The position numbers and the translations under genes were made by a program. A stretch of DNA of 33,239 bases, from NCBI GenBank assembly GCA_027067955.1, contig JAMOUW010000053.1:1-33239 (forward strand), written 5' to 3'. Source of the DNA: Thermaceae bacterium. Lineage in GTDB: Bacteria; Deinococcota; Deinococci; Deinococcales; Marinithermaceae. Each line of letters opens with the position of its first letter. The first letter of the stretch is position 1. Below are positions 1 through 8,463 of this stretch, piece after piece. A model generated the notes under the pieces. It made no database searches. It was given only the letters and a program-made list of their open reading frames with translations, and was not told the origin of the DNA.

Positions 1-764
1 GGCCCTTGGGGGTTTCGGCTGTGTCCCTTATGGAAGATACATGGGGGTTGTTGGTGATGCAAAAGCCAAAAAGCTAGTCGCCGATGCATGGCCGCCGACA
101 TCCCACTCCCTACACATCCCACATCCGAGCAAAACCCCCTCCGGCTGCTTCGCAACCACCTCCCCGAGGGGAGGATTTCAAAGCGATAGCCAGACGAAGA
201 CGCAGTGTGCACCGCGCTTCAAACTTTGGAGCCCCGCTTTCGCCCGCGGGGCAGGTCCAGCTCTCGCAAGCAAGGGCCTGCTTGACTGGAATGGCGGGAT
301 TTGGTTGGGATGATGGGGGCTGATTCGCAATGTCCGCGATAGTGAGTGCATCAGCTTCCGGCAAAAACTCTCACGAAAAACATCGTAGCTCCAACGAGAG
401 CTGGTGTTCAAACTGTGTCACCGAGCCACGCTCGAGGCCGCCGCAGCATTCTGACAAGCAAGGGGTGCGTGCAACGAAGCACGGGCAGGGTGCCGCCAGA
501 AGGTAGCCGCGCCCGGTCCGCGGCGCCGCTAAGCCATTTACCGAAGAACACTGCATACAAGGCATGGCAATCAATCTCATCCTATCCAGGAAAGCTTTTA
601 CGCCATCCCGCCCGACCCATCTGCAATGCACCGGGCGCATGAACATTTAGTCCTCAAATGCAGATATATAATGCGGCCGCTCAGGAAAGGGGCGCTTATC
701 ACGCGATAACCGCCACTATAGCTGCTACGTAACGGCAGCAAACAGCCTGAGGGAATGGAGATAT
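1..764. other. Non-coding stretch, no convincing gene
   Basis: I see no supported gene here. Open frames exist on both strands, but they overlap one another, have no ribosome binding site and give low-complexity Arg/Pro/Ser-rich translations, as expected of chance frames in GC-rich DNA. A short CCTCCCC/GGGGAGG inverted repeat lies at about 159-174. The last 100 bases hold the promoter region of the downstream lipoprotein. Confidence 0.5.
667..709 (+). promoter_or_regulatory. Putative -10 box and small palindrome upstream of lipoprotein
   Basis: A perfect TATAAT lies at 667-672, but the -35 position (about 644-649) matches consensus poorly. A TTATC-N4-GATAA palindrome at 696-709 sits about 25 bases downstream of the -10, where an operator could act. 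The leader would be about 85 nt. That this is the promoter of the gene at 765 is inference from position. Confidence 0.4.
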
Positions 765-2300
765 ATGCAAATGAATATCTACCCAAAGATCCGTAACATT
801 CTCATGACTGCTGTTACCGCCGCTACGATACTGGCCTTATCGGCATGCGGGGGCGGCGCACCTCACACAACCAATCTCGAACTCGTTTCCCACTCCCCCA
901 GCGCCGGCGCCACCGGGGTTTTGCTAGCCGACGCCATAGAACTCAACTTCAGCGAGGCGGTATCCCCTCAGTCCGTAACCGCAAACACGCTCAAAGTATT
1001 AGACGGCAGCAACGAACTAAGTTACGACAAAAGTTTTTCGAACGGAAACAAAACGATCACCCTCACCCTCACCAGCGCCCCTGCGAACCTGCCGGCCAAT
1101 CTGACGGTAGCCATCAACGGCGTGGCCTCGGGCAACGGCGCCAGCCTGACTGCTTCCTTCGATTTCACCACCGCAGACGACTGGGTGGAACTGGACAGCT
1201 ACGTTCAAGAAGACTCCTCGGCAGATGCCGACGTGCCTTCGGTGGCCGTTGATAAAGACGGGAATCTGGTGGTTGCATACGTTTCCGGTGAAAGTGCCGG
1301 CTACTTTATTGCAGTCCGCCGCTGGAATGGCAATACCTGGAAAAGCATCGGCAAACCCTTCAACGGGAGCGGAAAAAGCGGTGCCGCCAGCCCCAATCTA
1401 GCGCTCGATAAAGACGGCAATCCAGTTGTAGCCTTTCAGCAATACACCAGCGCCGACAAAAACAACGTATACGTGCGCCACTGGGATGGCGGCGCCTGGT
1501 CCGCATACGGCCCCACCGGTCCAATTGACCTGTCAAAAGCGGACGATACCACGAATCCGCGAATAAGCATTTCCAATAACGGTGACCCTATACTGGCCTT
1601 TATTGAGAAGTCCAACTACAACTCCAAAATCGCCCGTCATCTTTACTATGGAGCATTCAAGATCTCCAGTAGTATATGGAAAATCCCAACCACACCCGTC
1701 AATATTGATGCGAGCAAAGACATTACGGTCATCGACAGCGCCTCCGGAGCAAACAGCGGTACTGTGATTACCTGGGTCGAGAAAACCGGCACCGGTAGTT
1801 ATAACGTATATACCAAAAATATAACCACTGGCAGCCAGTACGGCTCCGCCGCAGTTGCTACCAGCAGCAAGTACGTTGCCCAGATATTCGTGGAACTCGG
1901 TAAGGATGATTCTCCAGTAGTGGTTTGGCACGAACAGGGCAGCAACAAAGTGCAGGCCCGCTATTGGGACAGTTCCAACAACACATGGAAATATTATGGT
2001 CAGAGCCCAGTTGTCAGCACCGCCACCATGGCGGCGCTCGCCGTGGACTCGAACGGCTATCCGGTTATCGCCGTCAATACCGCAGGAAGCGTAACTGGAA
2101 GTGTAGAACTCAAGGTAATCCGCTGGAACGGGAGCGCCTGGGTATCACTTCCCGATTATGTCAACCTGAATCCCGCGAACGAACTTTACAACTTCGACAT
2201 CGCTGTGGGTAGGGGCAACAACCCCGTTGTGGTCTGGAGCGAGGACGACGACGGCAACTACATGCTGCACGCCAAGGTATACAACGGGCTGGCACGATAG
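765..2300 (+). CDS. Secreted lipoprotein with Ig-like domain and propeller-like repeats
   Basis: The N-terminus is a lipoprotein signal: a hydrophobic stretch ending in LALSAC, with the lipidated Cys at residue 28. Residues about 38-135 read as a bacterial Ig-like domain of the SbsA/Big_5 type (HSPSAGATGV, then NFSEAVSPQS). The remainder holds about six degenerate repeats built on A-[LV]-D-x-[DN]-G-[NY]-P-V-V-A-[FVW], for example LALDKDGNPVVAF and LAVDSNGYPVIAV, each followed by a W-N/D-G strand, which suggests a beta-propeller. It is probably a surface-anchored adhesin or carbohydrate/ligand-binding protein; the substrate is unknown. ATG 765 lies 4 nt after GGAG (757-760); ATG 771, in frame, has 10 nt spacing and is an alternative. 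Base composition is more AT-rich than the GC-rich neighbours, a possible sign of transfer. A strong hairpin follows the stop. Confidence 0.8.
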   Translation: MQMNIYPKIRNILMTAVTAATILALSACGGGAPHTTNLELVSHSPSAGATGVLLADAIELNFSEAVSPQSVTANTLKVLDGSNELSYDKSFSNGNKTITLTLTSAPANLPANLTVAINGVASGNGASLTASFDFTTADDWVELDSYVQEDSSADADVPSVAVDKDGNLVVAYVSGESAGYFIAVRRWNGNTWKSIGKPFNGSGKSGAASPNLALDKDGNPVVAFQQYTSADKNNVYVRHWDGGAWSAYGPTGPIDLSKADDTTNPRISISNNGDPILAFIEKSNYNSKIARHLYYGAFKISSSIWKIPTTPVNIDASKDITVIDSASGANSGTVITWVEKTGTGSYNVYTKNITTGSQYGSAAVATSSKYVAQIFVELGKDDSPVVVWHEQGSNKVQARYWDSSNNTWKYYGQSPVVSTATMAALAVDSNGYPVIAVNTAGSVTGSVELKVIRWNGSAWVSLPDYVNLNPANELYNFDIAVGRGNNPVVVWSEDDDGNYMLHAKVYNGLAR

Positions 2301-2309
2301 GCAACCATC

Positions 2310-2346
2310 GCATCACACCGCCGGCAGCAAGCCGGCGGTGTGATGC
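2310..2346 (+). terminator. Hairpin after lipoprotein gene
   Basis: A perfect 16-bp stem (GCATCACACCGCCGGC, 2310-2325, pairing with 2331-2346) encloses a 5-nt loop, starting 10 bases after the stop codon. No T-run follows, so it may act as a pause/RNA-end stabiliser or as a Rho-independent terminator without a strong U tract. Confidence 0.65.
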
Positions 2347-2552
2347 GTACATGGCAACCAACGCCGGGGTGGATCCGCGACGATCAGCGGTACTACCAAA
2401 CGCCACGCAGGAACTCGCAGCGCTCTCGACCCCCCCTCCCCATTCCTACCAAAGACGCCAGGACAGGTGCTTCGGGTCTGCCGAACCGCCCTCCGGCACT
2501 TCCTCTTTTGCAAGCCGTTTTGCAGCCAGCCCGCTCACGGCCTGGCAAAACA

Positions 2553-2576
2553 ATACGGGGGATGAATCCCCCGTAT
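2553..2576 (-). terminator. Intrinsic terminator of the tldE operon
   Basis: Stem ATACGGGGG/CCCCCGTAT of 9 bp with a 6-nt loop. Read on the minus strand it is followed by TTGTTTTG, a short T-rich tail, and lies just downstream of the tldE stop codon at 2590. The 2347-2552 interval shows no gene. Confidence 0.75.
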
Positions 2577-2589
2577 CCAAAACTGCAGT

Positions 2590-3903
2590 TCAGGCGCCGG
2601 CAAAGGCCACATCCGCTATTTCAACTATCGGGCTGGCGCCAGCCAGGTACATGACGCTCCATTCCAGATCATCTCCTACGGCTACGATGCGCTCGATCAG
2701 ATCGAAAAAGTTGCCGCTGATGGTAAAGTTCTCTACCGGGTAAGCTTCCTCGCCACTTTCAATCTTGAGACCCAGCGCCTGTAAGGAGAAATCACCGGAA
2801 ATTGGGTTGGCGCCGGCGTGGACGCCCATTAAATCGGTCACCAGCACGCCGTCTTTCAGGCCGACACCGCTTCCCGGAGCAACGATCACGTTATGAGCCC
2901 CGACCCCCAGCACACCCTTGTAGCTGCGAGAGGCATGGCCGGTAAGTTCCTGATCCAGCTTATTGGCGGTCTGGCTGTTGTGCATGAAGCTTTCGACCAC
3001 CCCCTGGCGCAATAGGTATATGGTTCGGGTGGGGGTGCCTTCGGCGTCGAAGGGGGCGTTCATAAGACCTTCGGGGTGATCGGGGTCATCATAGAGAGAG
3101 AAGGCTTCGCTGGCTATCTTCTGGCCGAGTTTATCTCCCAGCCGACTCTTGCCCTCAATAATCTGCTTGCCGCTCCAGTGATCAAGAAAGGGAGCCAGCA
3201 ACGAAAGGAAAGCGGAGGGTTCAAGATAGGCGGTATAACGCCCGCTTTTGAGCGGGCGCGCCCCCAGCAGGCGACCGGTCTTGCGAATGAACTCCTGCGC
3301 GGTGCTTGCCGGGTCTAAGGCCGAAACTTCACGGCTGACCTTGAGCTCGAAACCCTGCTTGATACTTTCGCCCTCGGACATCACCGCGTTAATCATCTGG
3401 TAGGCGAAACCGCTGCGGTAACCTCCCGCCGCCCCCCTGGTCGATGCCAGCTCGGTCTGGTATTCGTGCTCGGAATAGGCGGCGGCACCCACCTGTTGCA
3501 CCCGCTCATCGCGGCGAACTTCCTGCTCCAGAGTCAGGGCCATCGCCTTCTTCTCCTCAAGCGGAACCGAAAGCCCCTCGCCCAGCAAGTCGTGGCGACC
3601 CATACTGCGGCCTTCGGGCAGGAAGCCGTCCATTTCGGTCTGCAACCCGGCGTTTTCCACGGCCTCGGAAAGCACCCAGTCAAGGGCCTCGGAAGATAGT
3701 TCCTCAGTGAAGGCGTAGCCGGTTTTGCCCGCCACCACCACCCGCACGCCGATGCCGCCGCGTTCGGCACCGGTGATCTCCTCTAGCTGCCCCTCGCGGG
3801 CTCTCAGGGTAAGCTCGCGACTGCCGGTAGCCAACGCTTCGAGATCGACGCCCTTTTCCCGGGCACGCTGAAGCAGGTATGTTTGCGCTTCTTGCAGGGT
3901 CAT
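2590..3903 (-). CDS. tldE: TldE/PmbA-family protein, non-catalytic partner of TldD
   Basis: 437 residues aligning by eye with the TldE/PmbA family over its whole length. The N-terminal domain carries the recurring R-x-G-x-x-E-x-x-x-x-x-x-x-G-[IV]-G-V-R pattern (residues about 35-55). The C-terminal half has the family's NxISGDFS-like core (NPISGDFSLQALG) and ends in a hydrophobic SPIVEIADVAFAGA tail. It lacks the HExxxH metal motif found in TldD, as known for TldE; in the E. coli complex TldD supplies the metal site and the pair clears or processes unfolded peptides (microcin B17 maturation, CcdA degradation). Its ATG overlaps the tldD stop by 4 bases (ATGA), so the two are translationally coupled and probably form the TldD/E heterodimer. 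It is the last gene of the block and is followed by a terminator. Confidence 0.93.
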   Translation of the reverse strand: MTLQEAQTYLLQRAREKGVDLEALATGSRELTLRAREGQLEEITGAERGGIGVRVVVAGKTGYAFTEELSSEALDWVLSEAVENAGLQTEMDGFLPEGRSMGRHDLLGEGLSVPLEEKKAMALTLEQEVRRDERVQQVGAAAYSEHEYQTELASTRGAAGGYRSGFAYQMINAVMSEGESIKQGFELKVSREVSALDPASTAQEFIRKTGRLLGARPLKSGRYTAYLEPSAFLSLLAPFLDHWSGKQIIEGKSRLGDKLGQKIASEAFSLYDDPDHPEGLMNAPFDAEGTPTRTIYLLRQGVVESFMHNSQTANKLDQELTGHASRSYKGVLGVGAHNVIVAPGSGVGLKDGVLVTDLMGVHAGANPISGDFSLQALGLKIESGEEAYPVENFTISGNFFDLIERIVAVGDDLEWSVMYLAGASPIVEIADVAFAGA

Positions 3904-5294
3904 CCTTCACCTCCGACCACGATTTCGCTAATCAGCAGGTGCGGCTGACCGACTTCGACCGGTATGGTTCCCGAAAGCGAGCCACACATTCCCGAGGCAT
4001 TCTTGCGGTCGCCAGCGACCGCCACTATCCGCTGGATGCTCTCCGGCCCCTTGCCGACTAGCATGGCCCCCTTAACCGGCTCTTCGATACGGCCGTTGCG
4101 GATTATGTAACCTTCTTGTACGGCAAAGTTGTATTCCCCGGAACCGGGTTTTACCTGACCGCCGCCCAGCTTCTTGGCATAAAGACCGTACTCGATCCCC
4201 TCGAAGAGACTCTCGATGCTAGCCCCACCGGCTTCGATGAAGGTGTTGCGCATGCGGCTGGTGGGAGCAAAGGTGTAATTTTGACGGCGCCCCGAACCGG
4301 TGGTCCGGTAACCGGTCATAAGGCTGCCCCAACGATCAACCATGTAGCTCTTTAGAACTCCCTTGTCGATGAGCACCGTACGCTCAGTGGGCGCGCCTTC
4401 GTCATCGTACTCCGACGAACCCCAGCCGTGGGGAATGGTGCCGTCGTCTACGTAGGTAACCACCTCACTGGCTATCTTTTCACCCAGCTTACCGGTCAAA
4501 ACGCTGGTCTTGCGGGCGACCGAGGTGGTTTCGAGCAGGTGGCCGAGCGCCTCGTGAAAGATGACGCCACCGAATGCGTTGCCGATGACCACCGGCATCG
4601 GGCCGGCAGGAGCAGGCTTGGCCCGCAGCCTGGTCAGCGCCTGCTCACCGGCGGCGCGGCCATGTTCCGCCGGAGGTTCCAAGTCGAAAAGTTCGAGCCC
4701 TACAGCCAACCCCGGCCCCTCGAAGCCGGTTTGCATGCCGTGTTCATTCTCTGCGATGGCGGTGACCATGTAACGGGTGCGCACCCGCCGGTCGCTGGTC
4801 CAAAGACCTTCGCTGTTGGCCACCAAAATGTCCTGGTCCCACTCCAGCAAATGGATTTGTACCTTCTTGATTTCGGGACCCACGCGCGCGGCCCGATCGG
4901 CTTCGGACAGCCTGTCGATTCGCCAGCGCTTGTCGCGCGCCTCAAAGGGAAGCTCTGGAGCATGTCTGCCCTCCGGTAAGGCTTTACGAAAATCAAGACC
5001 TCCGGCGCCCTTCTCGTCCACCTTGCCAGCCTCGCCGCCCAGCCGGGCCAGAGTGTCGGTCACCTCGAGCAGGTTGGTTTCACTGAGGTCATTGCTGTAG
5101 GCATAAACCACCCGCGTGCCGAAAAAAAGGCGAATACCGGCTCCGTATTCGATGCCGCTGGTGGCCTCCTGGACCTCCAGATCCAGGAGACGCAAACTGC
5201 GGTTTTTCCAGCGTTCGGCGTAAACCTCAGCAAAATCGGCCCCGTGAGCCAGGGCTCGCTCAATCAGTCTTTCGGCCGTACTCTCATTTATCAT
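3900..5294 (-). CDS. tldD: TldD metalloprotease subunit
   Basis: 464 residues, full length for TldD. The catalytic zinc-binding HExxxH is present as H247-E248-A-L-G-H252 inside the family signature FGGVIFHEALGHLLETTS. Further conserved blocks are DDGTIPHGWGSSEYDDEG and the C-terminal segment around GMCGS that carries a conserved Cys. The enzyme degrades small or unfolded peptides inside a TldD/TldE barrel in the cytoplasm. The gene lies 31 bp after holA and overlaps tldE by 4 bp, so it is probably co-transcribed with both. The ATG at 5294 has only a weak upstream purine stretch; no better in-frame start is visible. Confidence 0.95.
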   Translation of the reverse strand: MINESTAERLIERALAHGADFAEVYAERWKNRSLRLLDLEVQEATSGIEYGAGIRLFFGTRVVYAYSNDLSETNLLEVTDTLARLGGEAGKVDEKGAGGLDFRKALPEGRHAPELPFEARDKRWRIDRLSEADRAARVGPEIKKVQIHLLEWDQDILVANSEGLWTSDRRVRTRYMVTAIAENEHGMQTGFEGPGLAVGLELFDLEPPAEHGRAAGEQALTRLRAKPAPAGPMPVVIGNAFGGVIFHEALGHLLETTSVARKTSVLTGKLGEKIASEVVTYVDDGTIPHGWGSSEYDDEGAPTERTVLIDKGVLKSYMVDRWGSLMTGYRTTGSGRRQNYTFAPTSRMRNTFIEAGGASIESLFEGIEYGLYAKKLGGGQVKPGSGEYNFAVQEGYIIRNGRIEEPVKGAMLVGKGPESIQRIVAVAGDRKNASGMCGSLSGTIPVEVGQPHLLISEIVVGGEG

Positions 5295-5325
5295 GAATCC
5301 ATGTTACCCGACACCGGCTGAATGG

Positions 5326-6240
5326 TCACGCACGCAACGCCAGCAAGAGGCGCTCGAGCGCCAGCACCGGATCACGACCGGTTTTGGCCTTCAGCTCGGC
5401 TGCCGCAAGAGCGTCCAGGGCCCGCAATAAGCTGTCCTCGTTCAACCTGCGCGCAAAAGTCATGAGCTTCTTCGCCGCAAAGGGATGGATCTTCAACAAG
5501 GCCGCCGCATCCTTGTCGCTCAAATTGCGATTTTGCAGCTCGGCCCAAAGGACAGCAGCACGAGTGTAGTGTTTGCTAAGCGCTCCGAGGATCCGCAAGG
5601 GCTCTTCCCCGCGATCAATCAGATTCTTCAACACCCCCAGCGCGCGCTCGAAGCGGCCCGCGGCGGCAGCGTCCACCAGGTCGAAACTGGACAGCGGAGC
5701 ATCCAGGGCCACCAGCTCCCTGACCCTATCTAGGGTTAGGGGGCCCTCCAAAAGCGCCACTTTTTCCAGCTCCGCGTGAATGGCTTCCAGATCGGCTTCG
5801 AGCCCCCCGAGGAAGTGGGCTACCGCCGCCGGTGCCTTGATTTCCATTCGCTTCATCTCGTTTACCACCCAACGCTGCTTCTCGCGATAACGTGGTGTAG
5901 GGTGGTCACGCTTCTCCGTGTGCTTACCCAGCCAGCGGCTGCGGGCGGAAGTGGGCCTGGGGTCCAGAAGTATAACCACCGCGTCCGCCGGCAGTTCCTC
6001 AAGCACCGAGCGCAACGCCTTCCACTCGGCCTCGCCTACGTCCCGCAGATCCACTATTGCCCCACCGGGACCGAAAAGACCACCGCTGGCAGCCTGCCGG
6101 ACCCTCATGGGATCAGGCGGCAACAAGCGCCACTCGAGCCCGCGCAGCTCAGCCTCCGCCCGCGCCGCGCGCCGGGCCAGAAAAGGGTCGCCGGTAAAGG
6201 AAACGATCACTGCCTCAGTGTATCGCCCGGAGGTAGGCAT
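5326..6240 (-). CDS. holA: DNA polymerase III delta subunit
   Basis: 304 residues, matching the length of HolA. The N-terminal AAA-like fold shows SFTGDPFLARRAARAEAELRG-type sequence near the start (the nucleic-acid clamp loader delta signature is G-[DE]-x-x-[FL]) and a VVILLDP strand (about residues 87-93). The C-terminal helical domain includes SSFDLVDAAAAGRFERALGV and LGALSKHYTRAAVLW, typical of HolA. Delta is the clamp-loader wrench that opens the beta sliding clamp. The ATG at 6240 lacks a clear ribosome binding site; an in-frame GTG ten codons later (6210) is a less favoured alternative. It sits 36 bp downstream of the radical SAM gene and 31 bp upstream of tldD on the same strand. Confidence 0.9.
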   Translation of the reverse strand: MPTSGRYTEAVIVSFTGDPFLARRAARAEAELRGLEWRLLPPDPMRVRQAASGGLFGPGGAIVDLRDVGEAEWKALRSVLEELPADAVVILLDPRPTSARSRWLGKHTEKRDHPTPRYREKQRWVVNEMKRMEIKAPAAVAHFLGGLEADLEAIHAELEKVALLEGPLTLDRVRELVALDAPLSSFDLVDAAAAGRFERALGVLKNLIDRGEEPLRILGALSKHYTRAAVLWAELQNRNLSDKDAAALLKIHPFAAKKLMTFARRLNEDSLLRALDALAAAELKAKTGRDPVLALERLLLALRA

Positions 6241-6276
6241 GCGGGATTCGCCAACCTGCTCTTTGGCAAACTTCGA

Positions 6277-7350
6277 CTAACCACTCGCGGCTTCAGCCTT
6301 CCAGGCTTCGGGCACGTAGGCGCAACGGGTCTCCGACTCAAAGGGATCGCCGGTTTCAGCCCAGGCACGGGCACGGCTGCCCCAACATACGTTGCCAAAC
6401 TCGCAAACCCGGCATTTTCCCTTCAAGTAGCTGCGATCGCGCAGCCTGCGAAACAGCTCGGAGTTCTGGTAGATATCTAGCAGGCTGCTCTTCTTGATAT
6501 TACCCGCGCTCATCGCCAAAAAGCCCGAAGGGAAAACCTCACCCTGCGAGCTTATGAAAACGAATCCATAGGCATCGTGCATGTGAACGCCGCGCTTGTT
6601 TTGGACCAGCGCATGATCCTCGTCGGCGCTCTTCATGCGCTCCTGAATCACTACCCGGCGGAAGTGAGGCGCTTCGGTGGTGCGGATATGCAGCTTGTGA
6701 CTCTTGGAAACCCGGTAGAGCCAGCGCAGCACTTCTTCGTATTCTTCGGCGCTAAGCTGTTGCAGCAGGGCGCCGCGTCCCACGGGCACCAGAAAGAAAA
6801 CCTCCCAGGCGCTTATAGCCAGGTCGCGAGCCAGATCCGCCAGTTTTGGGAGCTCCGGTCTGGTTTGCTTGGTGACGGTAGTGTTTATCTGGGTGGGCAG
6901 TCCGATGGAACGAGCGTACTTGAGAGCGTCCACCGCCAGGTCGAAGGTGCCGGGTACGCCACGAAACTCGTCATGGGTTTCGGCGCTGGCGCCGTCAAGA
7001 CTGACCGCCATGGCGTGTACGTCCAGCTCCTTGAAGCGGTCGATTACCTCGCGGGTCAGGAGCGGCGTTACCGCAGGGGTGATGCCGATTTTGATGCCGA
7101 GCTCGCGCGCCTTTTCCAGTATCCGCCATAGATCGTGTCGCTTCAGCGGGTCGCCACCGGTAGGCAACAAAATAGGCTTGGGCCGGTAAGTCGCCATCTC
7201 TTCCAGGAAACGGAAGGCCTCTTCGGTGCTCACCTCTCCCGGCAGCGGGTCGGGCTCTGCGCTGGCGCGGCAATGCTTACAGGCCAGGTCGCAGGCATGG
7301 GTCATCTCCCAGGCGACCAAAAAGGGATATCGATCGAAGTCGGGGCGCAT
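6277..7350 (-). CDS. Radical SAM/SPASM protein (AhbD/NirJ-like, BA_1875-type)
   Basis: 357 residues. The radical SAM CxxxCxxC is C20-DLA-C24-KH-C27, followed by a GGDP motif (TGGDPLKR) for SAM binding. A C-terminal SPASM/twitch-type cluster domain is indicated by C313-x2-C316-x5-C322 and C343, which would hold one or two auxiliary Fe-S clusters. Overall architecture resembles the heme-related radical SAM proteins (NirJ, AhbC/AhbD) and the BA_1875-type subfamily common in Thermales; the exact substrate cannot be read from sequence. No heme or RiPP gene is adjacent: holA follows on the same strand. About 6 kb away lies a cassette with two Cys-rich small peptides, but a link is speculation. The start ATG has no strong Shine-Dalgarno; a TAGTTT hexamer 6 nt upstream of it would fit leaderless initiation. 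Confidence 0.85.
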   Translation of the reverse strand: MRPDFDRYPFLVAWEMTHACDLACKHCRASAEPDPLPGEVSTEEAFRFLEEMATYRPKPILLPTGGDPLKRHDLWRILEKARELGIKIGITPAVTPLLTREVIDRFKELDVHAMAVSLDGASAETHDEFRGVPGTFDLAVDALKYARSIGLPTQINTTVTKQTRPELPKLADLARDLAISAWEVFFLVPVGRGALLQQLSAEEYEEVLRWLYRVSKSHKLHIRTTEAPHFRRVVIQERMKSADEDHALVQNKRGVHMHDAYGFVFISSQGEVFPSGFLAMSAGNIKKSSLLDIYQNSELFRRLRDRSYLKGKCRVCEFGNVCWGSRARAWAETGDPFESETRCAYVPEAWKAEAASG

Positions 7351-7417
7351 GTAACTAAACTAAGGTCCAGCGCTAGGGTTATCCTGGGGTAATTGTCCCT
7401 TTATATGTATATATTTA

Positions 7418-7747
7418 CTATATTAATATATTCCCAATGGTTCCCCAAAATACTGCCCAGGCAAAGCTGGCGAATGTGCCCAGCAGATAATATTCGGTCT
7501 GCTCGTGGCTCTGGAAACGCGCGATGGCCTTGCCGGCGAAAACAAAACCAACTCCATTGTAGGCTCCTGCAAGTATCATGGTAAGAATCATCAGGCGCTC
7601 GAGATAACCAATCCAGCGCCCCGCCTGGAACAACCCGTTGACGTGGTCCTGGACCCCGGGTACCTGGTCCAAAACGAACCGGACCGCATAATTGCCGCCT
7701 TCTACCACTAGCAGATACAACATTATGTACTTGATCAGCGTAACCAT
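7418..7747 (-). CDS. Small membrane protein, DUF3307 C-terminal-like, SatD partner
   Basis: 109 residues with about three hydrophobic segments (residues about 4-20, 47-70, 88-108). The conserved C-terminal pattern ERLMILTMILAG..., then GFVFAGKAIARF and EYYLLGTFASFAWA, resembles the C-terminal membrane portion of DUF3307 proteins, which normally carry a longer N-terminal membrane half; here the N-terminal half is missing or replaced. It overlaps the end of the SatD-like gene by 13 bases, so the two are translationally coupled. SatD and DUF3307 proteins are frequently neighbours, which supports the assignment. Function unknown. An alternative frame starting at 7757 reads Cys/Gly/Arg-rich and is rejected. 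Confidence 0.7.
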   Translation of the reverse strand: MVTLIKYIMLYLLVVEGGNYAVRFVLDQVPGVQDHVNGLFQAGRWIGYLERLMILTMILAGAYNGVGFVFAGKAIARFQSHEQTEYYLLGTFASFAWAVFWGTIGNILI

Positions 7748-8394
7748 GTTTCCGCATCCTCCAATAGGTGGCTCATCCCCGTTAGCGCTTCGCGTACCAC
7801 CAAAACTCCCCGGGTGTGCAGTTGCTTGTGGATAGCCTGATAACTCACCCCCAATTCGGCCGCCAGTGCCTTAAAGTCTCTTAAATCGTCATAGCACAAT
7901 GCCCGCCGCCACACCTCCGCGTTCCACCGGTTCCAGACAAACTCCACCAAGCCAAAAGTGCCATTCACAGCCAGATCGAGCCCCGCGCCCCCACCGAGGA
8001 ATATCACCTGCCTCTTTTTGTCACGCGCCTTGGAGAGCGCTTCGGCCGCAGCCACAAAAGCCGGGCCGGTAAGTAAAGCGGGGTTAGCGGCACCGGCCAG
8101 CGGCTGATCTATGTCTCCCATACCCGCCCCAAAACGGGCCCGCAACATCCTTCCATAATCACGGGTGCTGTGAGTTATCAATAATGCCTGAAAGATGAAT
8201 ACCAGCCGTGGCAGACCCTTCGCGCTGGAAAGCACCCCCTGAAAAGCATCCCCCTGGTACGGGCGGAAGGGCACGGTAATAAGGCCAGCAAGGCGCCGGT
8301 TGACTGTTTCCAGAGTGTCCTTGAGCAGATTCAGCGCTTGGGGACCGCCAAACCTGCGCGATCCGATGAGGTCACCGGTTACCACGAGATGCAT
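7735..8394 (-). CDS. SatD-family protein with C-terminal helix-turn-helix
   Basis: 219 residues. The N-terminus VVTGDLIGSRR followed by RFRPYQGDAFQGVL-type sequence (PFRPYQGDAFQGVL, about residues 42-55) matches the SatD family, in which the conserved D-x-I-x-S and G-D-x-[FA]-Q motifs recall nucleotide-binding folds. The C-terminal LAAELGVSYQAIHKQLHTRG (about residues 175-195) is a helix-turn-helix, suggesting DNA binding. SatD genes were named from a streptococcal acid-tolerance (sat) locus; biochemical function is not established. It overlaps the small DUF3307-like membrane gene. A promoter (TTGATT, 17 nt, TATCTT) ends 9 nt before the ATG, so the mRNA is likely leaderless or nearly so. Confidence 0.78.
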   Translation of the reverse strand: MHLVVTGDLIGSRRFGGPQALNLLKDTLETVNRRLAGLITVPFRPYQGDAFQGVLSSAKGLPRLVFIFQALLITHSTRDYGRMLRARFGAGMGDIDQPLAGAANPALLTGPAFVAAAEALSKARDKKRQVIFLGGGAGLDLAVNGTFGLVEFVWNRWNAEVWRRALCYDDLRDFKALAAELGVSYQAIHKQLHTRGVLVVREALTGMSHLLEDAETWLR

Positions 8395-8403
8395 ATCTTT
8401 TAT

Positions 8404-8432
8404 AAGATACGATAGTCCGTCATAGCAATCAA
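8404..8432 (-). promoter_or_regulatory. Promoter of the satD-like gene
   Basis: On the minus strand TTGATT (8427-8432) and TATCTT (8404-8409) are separated by 17 nt, and the -10 ends 9 nt before the ATG at 8394. No Shine-Dalgarno fits between them, consistent with leaderless or near-leaderless transcription common in Deinococcota. A TATAAT at 8436-8441 is a second, less well-supported -10. Confidence 0.5.
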
Positions 8433-8463
8433 CCGATTATAGTTTAAGCCTTAATTTTCAACC

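Noticed and set aside
41-646. Several overlapping short frames on both strands
   Set aside because: No ribosome binding sites, mutual overlap, low-complexity products; nothing resembling a known domain.
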